A DNA stretch of 8,286 nucleotides, from positions 1-8,286 of the forward strand of contig WLHG01000035.1 in NCBI GenBank assembly GCA_009702845.1, in the 5' to 3' direction. Under the pieces are notes generated by a model. That model saw nothing but the letters and a program-made list of their open reading frames with translations, was not told where the DNA came from and did no database searches. The DNA comes from Actinomycetota bacterium (GTDB lineage Bacteria > Actinomycetota > Actinomycetes > Nanopelagicales > Nanopelagicaceae). Shown here in pieces: positions 6,662 to 8,286 of the stretch. Within the stretch, counting starts at the first letter, position 1; each line of letters starts with the position of its first letter. The position numbers and the translations under genes are program-made.

Positions 6662-7828
6662 CTACTTGCGCAGGAAGTGATTGGTTTTAGCGAAGGCTGC
6701 AATTATTTTTTCCACATCTTCATAGTTATTGTAAAAATGTGGCGATACTCGGATATTGCCTCCACGCGAGGAGGTCACGACATTTTCAGCCTCTAATGCA
6801 GATACATGTGCATTTTCATCAAGGGATGCAACTGCCAGCATCGCGCCATGATGGGCGAGATTTCTAGGCGTTATTACCGTTCCACCAAGGGATTCGATTC
6901 CAGATCGAATTGCCTCATGAATTCCAGAAACGTAGGAGTGAATGTTCTCAATTCCGATATCGATGACCATTTGTAGACCAGTCGAGGAGGGGTAAAGAGA
7001 TGGAATCGCTGGAGTTCCTGATTCGAAACGTCTGGCATCTTTTGCCGGGTCATATGCGTGAATACCCATCGCAAAAATGTCTTTAGCGGCAAACCAACCA
7101 GTTGAAGTTGGAATTAGATGGCCAGTCGTTTCGCTACGCGCATAAAGAAAGCCGACACCAGGTACACCTAATAAATATTTAAGAGTTCCGCCGACAACAA
7201 AATCTGCCTTTAGCGTGGACAAGTTCAACGGAACAGCTCCAACAGTTTGATAGGCATCAACTAGTACTAGTGCACCTACCTTATGTGCGGCTTCTATAAT
7301 TGGCTCCAACTCAGTGACGGCACCATTGTGATAGCAGCCATGAGTAATCGAGACGATTAATGTCTCATCATCGATTGCAGCGATCATCGCTGCGACATCA
7401 ACTCTTAAATCTTTGGTGCTTTGAATGTGCTGAACAACTGCTCCCCGAAGTTCCTGGGCGTGCCAAGTCTGACCAATAGTTGGAAATTCATTTTCAGTTG
7501 TAACTATTTTGTTGCGCTTTTTTGTGAAATCTAATGCAGATGCAACGGCGTTTACACCGGCGGAGGCTGAGGTAGTTACTGCAATTTCTGATGTTGGAAC
7601 TTTGAAAAACTCTGCAAAGAGAGAACGCATTGTCTCTTGGTAACCAGCCCAATCGCCCCACGCTGATCCTTTAAGCTCCAGGGTTGCAATATAAGTATCA
7701 AAACTCTTTCGAACACTATCTGCCAGAGCACCCTGAGAGCATGAATTTACATATGTTACATGTTCGAAAACTGAGAATTGTGACCTATGCAGGGATGCTA
7801 AATCCTTTGTAGCTGAATCTACGGCCAT
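6662..7828 (-). CDS. Class V aminotransferase-fold PLP-dependent enzyme
   Basis: Fold type I PLP enzyme of the class V group (cysteine desulfurase, kynureninase and isopenicillin N epimerase relatives), 388 residues, complete. Key residues by eye: the phosphate loop region TTSASAGVNAVAS (85-97), THGCYHNGA (162-170), Asp191 and Gln194 in VDAYQTVGA (cofactor ring contacts), the Schiff-base Lys217 in GGTLKYLLGVPG, RFESGTP (267-273), and Arg360 in GNIRVSPHFYNNYED as the likely carboxylate-binding residue. No desulfurase-type catalytic Cys loop was recognised near residues 325-340. The reaction could therefore be a transamination, a beta-elimination or an epimerisation. It is the first gene of a three-gene minus-strand unit, with AGGAG (7837-7841) 8 bases before the ATG. 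The 125-base gap upstream carries the motif it shares with the binding-protein gene. Its pairing with AKR and Rid genes suggests it generates an imine, enamine or carbonyl product. Confidence 0.88.
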   Translation of the reverse strand: MAVDSATKDLASLHRSQFSVFEHVTYVNSCSQGALADSVRKSFDTYIATLELKGSAWGDWAGYQETMRSLFAEFFKVPTSEIAVTTSASAGVNAVASALDFTKKRNKIVTTENEFPTIGQTWHAQELRGAVVQHIQSTKDLRVDVAAMIAAIDDETLIVSITHGCYHNGAVTELEPIIEAAHKVGALVLVDAYQTVGAVPLNLSTLKADFVVGGTLKYLLGVPGVGFLYARSETTGHLIPTSTGWFAAKDIFAMGIHAYDPAKDARRFESGTPAIPSLYPSSTGLQMVIDIGIENIHSYVSGIHEAIRSGIESLGGTVITPRNLAHHGAMLAVASLDENAHVSALEAENVVTSSRGGNIRVSPHFYNNYEDVEKIIAAFAKTNHFLRK

Positions 7829-7869
7829 GATTTGCTCTCCTAGTTATCTCTTCATGGAACTCTTCACTA

Positions 7870-7910
7870 TTGCATTAGGGAGGGTATCCCGATTAAAAAT
7901 AATAATGCAA
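7870..7910. repeat. 8-bp perfect inverted repeat in the promoter region of the PLP enzyme gene
   Basis: The plus strand reads TTGCATTA at 7870-7877 and TAATGCAA at 7903-7910, perfect reverse complements 33 bases apart arm to arm, about three helical turns. The right arm directly abuts the 17-base shared motif (7911-7927). The spacing suits a protein bound on one DNA face better than an RNA terminator, as there is no GC-rich stem or T-run. Confidence 0.5.
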
Positions 7911-7928
7911 ATATTTGGCGGTCGTCAT
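7911..7928 (-). promoter_or_regulatory. Candidate operator/promoter element upstream of the PLP-AKR-Rid unit (copy B)
   Basis: On the minus strand this reads TGACGACCGCCAAATAT (7927 to 7911). It matches copy A (290 to 274) at 15 of 17 positions and lies in the same orientation relative to the downstream gene. It sits 82 bases before the ATG of the PLP enzyme. The palindrome of copy A is only partly kept here. ATGACG could be a -35 with TATTAT 18 bases downstream, but TTGCAT and other hexamers in this AT-rich gap are also possible, so the promoter itself is uncertain. Confidence 0.45.
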
Positions 7929-7953
7929 ACTGGCAATATGCTCACACCATCGC

Positions 7954-8286
7954 CTATGACTCTACATACCCAGGCGCAGGGCGGCCATCTGGATAATAAG
8001 CGGCAGCGGGAGAGCCAGCTGGACGGAAAATGCCCAACAGGCACAAGTCTTCATCTCGGTTATTAACTAAAGCGTGCAAGAGGCGAGGCGCAACGATAAA
8101 GGTCGAACCCACAGACAATGTCTGCACCGTATCTCCGACATGAAGCTCTCCTCCGCCTGCAACGATATGGCAGATCTCATCGTATAAGTGATAGTGAGCA
8201 GGTGCCCCTGACGGCGGGATGAAACCGATAAACATAGTCGCATGTGCCGAACCATTATCGGCATCGTAGAGAACTTCGAACTCACG
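7954..8286 (-). CDS. Cupin-domain protein, C-terminal part (cut by window edge)
   Basis: The last 110 residues of a protein whose start lies beyond the right edge; the frame is open to the last base of the window. It contains one cupin beta-barrel. Motif 1 is PPSGAPAHYHLYDEICHIVAGGGE, with metal ligands His31, His33 and Glu37 counted from the visible end. Motif 2 is VGSTFIVAPRLLHALVNN, with His71. All four usual metal ligands are therefore present. It ends with FRPAGSPAAAYYPDGRP, a tail I recognise from many small or two-domain cupin proteins. Whether another cupin domain lies upstream cannot be seen. Cupins of this type may be metal enzymes (oxygenase, isomerase) or small-molecule sensors. 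It precedes the PLP enzyme gene on the same strand, but a 125-base gap with regulatory-looking signals separates them, so it may be a separate transcript. No clear terminator follows its TAG. Confidence 0.85.
   Translation of the reverse strand, partial: REFEVLYDADNGSAHATMFIGFIPPSGAPAHYHLYDEICHIVAGGGELHVGDTVQTLSVGSTFIVAPRLLHALVNNRDEDLCLLGIFRPAGSPAAAYYPDGRPAPGYVES

Noticed and set aside
7911..7939. Wider dyad ATATT...AATAT around motif copy B
   Set aside because: Only five AT bases pair and the inner bases do not continue the symmetry, so it may be chance.
7827..8066. Plus-strand open frame across the 7829-7953 gap
   Set aside because: It overlaps the cupin 3' end and the control region, and its translation has no recognisable features.
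8067..8285. Second minus-strand open frame over the cupin gene
   Set aside because: It overlaps the cupin in another frame and shows no family motif. The cupin frame has the complete metal-binding motifs.

Overview
The window looks like a compact bacterial chromosome segment, most likely from an actinobacterium of moderate GC content. The lineage is inferred from gene style: dense packing, ATGA/TAATG overlaps, GTG and TTG starts, a possible leaderless GTG gene and an Ala-rich signal peptide. A streamlined freshwater type such as Nanopelagicales would fit, but this is not proven. No RNA gene, insertion sequence, CRISPR array or attachment site was seen. All genes but one lie on the minus strand, so the biological order runs right to left.

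Right end (7954-8286): the C-terminal part of a cupin protein, cut by the window edge. A 125-base gap follows, holding an 8-bp inverted repeat and a 17-base motif. Next comes a tight three-gene unit (7828 down to 4155): a class V PLP-dependent enzyme, an aldo/keto reductase fused to a C-terminal Rid (YjgF/UK114) domain, and a second stand-alone aldo/keto reductase paralogous to the first. The only plus-strand gene (3829-4158) resembles the small Cys-containing TIGR04076 family. It converges on the reductase with a 4-base overlap.

Left half (3723 down to 1): a complete LIV-type (branched-chain amino acid family) ABC importer, with two permeases (livH, livM) and two ATPases (livG, livF) joined by overlapping start/stop codons. 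After a 99-base gap comes the start of its likely solute-binding protein, cut by the left edge.

The most interesting points are the AKR-Rid fusion beside a PLP enzyme and a second AKR, and a 17-base motif (15 of 17 identical, same orientation) found both upstream of the PLP-AKR-Rid unit and upstream of the solute-binding protein gene. The motif suggests that importer and enzymes answer to one regulator. One reading is that an amine or amino-acid-like compound is imported, processed by the PLP enzyme, and the resulting imine, enamine or carbonyl is handled by the Rid and AKR domains. The substrate cannot be read from the sequence.
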